From the NCBI GenBank assembly GCA_945862035.1, contig CAMAXB010000172.1, forward strand, positions 1 through 6,576: DNA of 6,576 bases, in the 5' to 3' direction. Below are positions 5,696 through 6,576 of this stretch, one piece after another. The position numbers and the translations under genes were made by a program. Source of the stretch: Opitutus sp. GAS368. GTDB taxonomy: Bacteria > Verrucomicrobiota > Verrucomicrobiia > Opitutales > Opitutaceae. The notes under the pieces are model-generated. The model worked only from the letters and a program-made list of their open reading frames with translations, did not search any database and was not told the DNA's origin. How positions within the stretch are numbered: position 1 is the first letter of the stretch; each line of letters begins with the position of its first letter.

Positions 5696-6576
5696 ATGAA
5701 TAAAGTCCACCCCGACGCCACCACCGCCCTCGCCGGCCTGCTGCGCGACGACCTGACCATCGCCGCCGGCGGCTTCGGCCTCTGCGGCATCCCGGAAAAT
5801 CTCATCGCCGCCGTCGTCGCAAGTGGCGTGCGTGGGCTCACCATCGTAGGCAACAATGCGGGCGTGGATGACTTCGGCATGGGCCTGCTCCGCAAATCCC
5901 GCCAGGTCCGCAAGGTGCTGGCCTCGTATGTGGGCGAGAACAAGGAGTTCGAGCGCCAGGTCCTCGCAGGCGAGCTCGCGCTCGAGCTCGTGCCTCAGGG
6001 CACACTCGCCGAGCGCATCCGCGCCGGCGGCGCCGGCATCCCCGGGTTCTACACGCGCACCGGCTTCGGCACCGCGCTCGCGGAGGGCAAGGAGACCAAG
6101 GTCTTCGACGGACGCGAGTACGTCCTCGAGCCCGCAATCCGCGCCGATGTTGCCCTCGTCAAGGCCTGGAAGGGCGACCGCGCCGGTAATCTCGTGTACC
6201 GCCATACCGCGCGGAACTTCAATCCGATGATCGCCACCTGCGCGAAGGTGACGATTGCCGAGGTCGAGGAACTGGTCGAAACCGGCGAGCTCGATCCGGA
6301 CCAGATCCACACGCCGGGCATCCACGTTGACCGCATTCTGCAGGGCGCGAGCTACCAGAAGCGCATCGAGTTCCGCACCGTCCGCGGGGCCGCCGCCTCC
6401 AAAAAGGAATCGCCCATCCGCGATCTCATGGCGCGTCGCGCCGCCCGCGAATTGCGCGACGGCTATCACGTGAATCTCGGCATCGGCATCCCGACGCTCG
6501 TGGCCAACTTCATCCCGCCGGGCATGGATGTCACCCTCCAGTCCGAGAACGGCCTGCTCGGGATCGGCCCCTTCCC
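5696..6576 (+). CDS. Fused A-B succinyl-CoA:3-ketoacid (acetoacetate) CoA-transferase, 3' end cut by window edge
   Basis: The enzyme moves CoA from succinyl-CoA or a similar donor to acetoacetate. The frame is open from ATG 5696 to the right edge (293 full codons). Residues 1-230 are a complete A subunit: GGFGLCGIPENL (25-36), NNAGVDDFG (53-61), YVGENKEFERQ (78-88), GGAGIPGFYTRTG (111-123), KAWKGDRAGNLVYR (156-169) and HTPGIHVDRI (205-214). Instead of stopping, the frame continues through a short hydrophilic linker (GAAASKKESP, 231-240) into the B subunit, IRDLMARRAARELRDGYHVN followed by LGIGIPTLVANFIPPG. QSENGLLGIGPF (282-293) carries catalytic Glu284, which forms the enzyme-CoA thioester. 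Most bacteria encode A and B separately; the animal mitochondrial enzyme is fused. Roughly 190 more B residues are expected beyond the window. It would activate acetoacetate released by BKACE and feed the thiolase. The 141-bp gap upstream leaves open a separate promoter. Confidence 0.93.
   Translation, partial: MNKVHPDATTALAGLLRDDLTIAAGGFGLCGIPENLIAAVVASGVRGLTIVGNNAGVDDFGMGLLRKSRQVRKVLASYVGENKEFERQVLAGELALELVPQGTLAERIRAGGAGIPGFYTRTGFGTALAEGKETKVFDGREYVLEPAIRADVALVKAWKGDRAGNLVYRHTARNFNPMIATCAKVTIAEVEELVETGELDPDQIHTPGIHVDRILQGASYQKRIEFRTVRGAAASKKESPIRDLMARRAARELRDGYHVNLGIGIPTLVANFIPPGMDVTLQSENGLLGIGPF

Noticed and set aside
5669..6469. A 266-codon minus-strand open frame opposite the CoA-transferase
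   Set aside because: It is antisense to a clearly recognisable CoA-transferase and has no family features of its own.

Overview
This is a GC-rich bacterial window holding six protein-coding genes and a few short intergenic elements. I see no rRNA, tRNA, CRISPR array, transposase or prophage gene. The host is most likely a verrucomicrobial relative of the Opitutaceae. I infer this from the high GC content, a cytoplasmic acetylxylan-esterase-type gene, the lack of a clear Shine-Dalgarno sequence before any start, and intergenic 'atccgtgttaatccgt' / 'tagccacagatg' elements that resemble dispersed repeats I remember from that phylum. This placement is an inference; a GC-rich proteobacterium or planctomycete is not excluded.

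Layout. On the minus strand, 1-858 is the N-terminal 286 residues of an acetyl xylan esterase / cephalosporin-C deacetylase, cut by the left edge. A 273-bp gap follows (859-1131) with a possible esterase promoter, a patch of short degenerate repeats and a weak terminator-like hairpin. Next, still on the minus strand, is a beta-keto acid cleavage enzyme (BKACE, formerly DUF849; 1132-2004). A short AT-richer divergent control region with two 10-bp palindromes (2029-2038 and 2041-2050) separates it from a plus-strand run: an RpiR/MurR-type regulator (2045-2980), a class III PLP aminotransferase (3003-4343), a thiolase (4361-5554), a 141-bp spacer with a 12-bp inverted repeat, and a succinyl-CoA:3-ketoacid CoA-transferase whose A and B subunits are fused in frame (5696 to the right edge).

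How the genes may work together. A BKACE enzyme turns a beta-keto acid plus acetyl-CoA into acetoacetate plus a new acyl-CoA. The CoA-transferase would activate acetoacetate to acetoacetyl-CoA, and the thiolase would split that into two acetyl-CoA, regenerating the acetyl-CoA that was spent. The aminotransferase could supply the beta-keto acid by removing the amino group of a beta-amino acid or a related amine. The window therefore looks like a compact catabolic module for an amino compound, controlled by the RpiR-family protein from the shared divergent region. Each enzyme family is recognisable, but the physiological substrate is not visible and may be undescribed. The esterase is probably a separate transcription unit.
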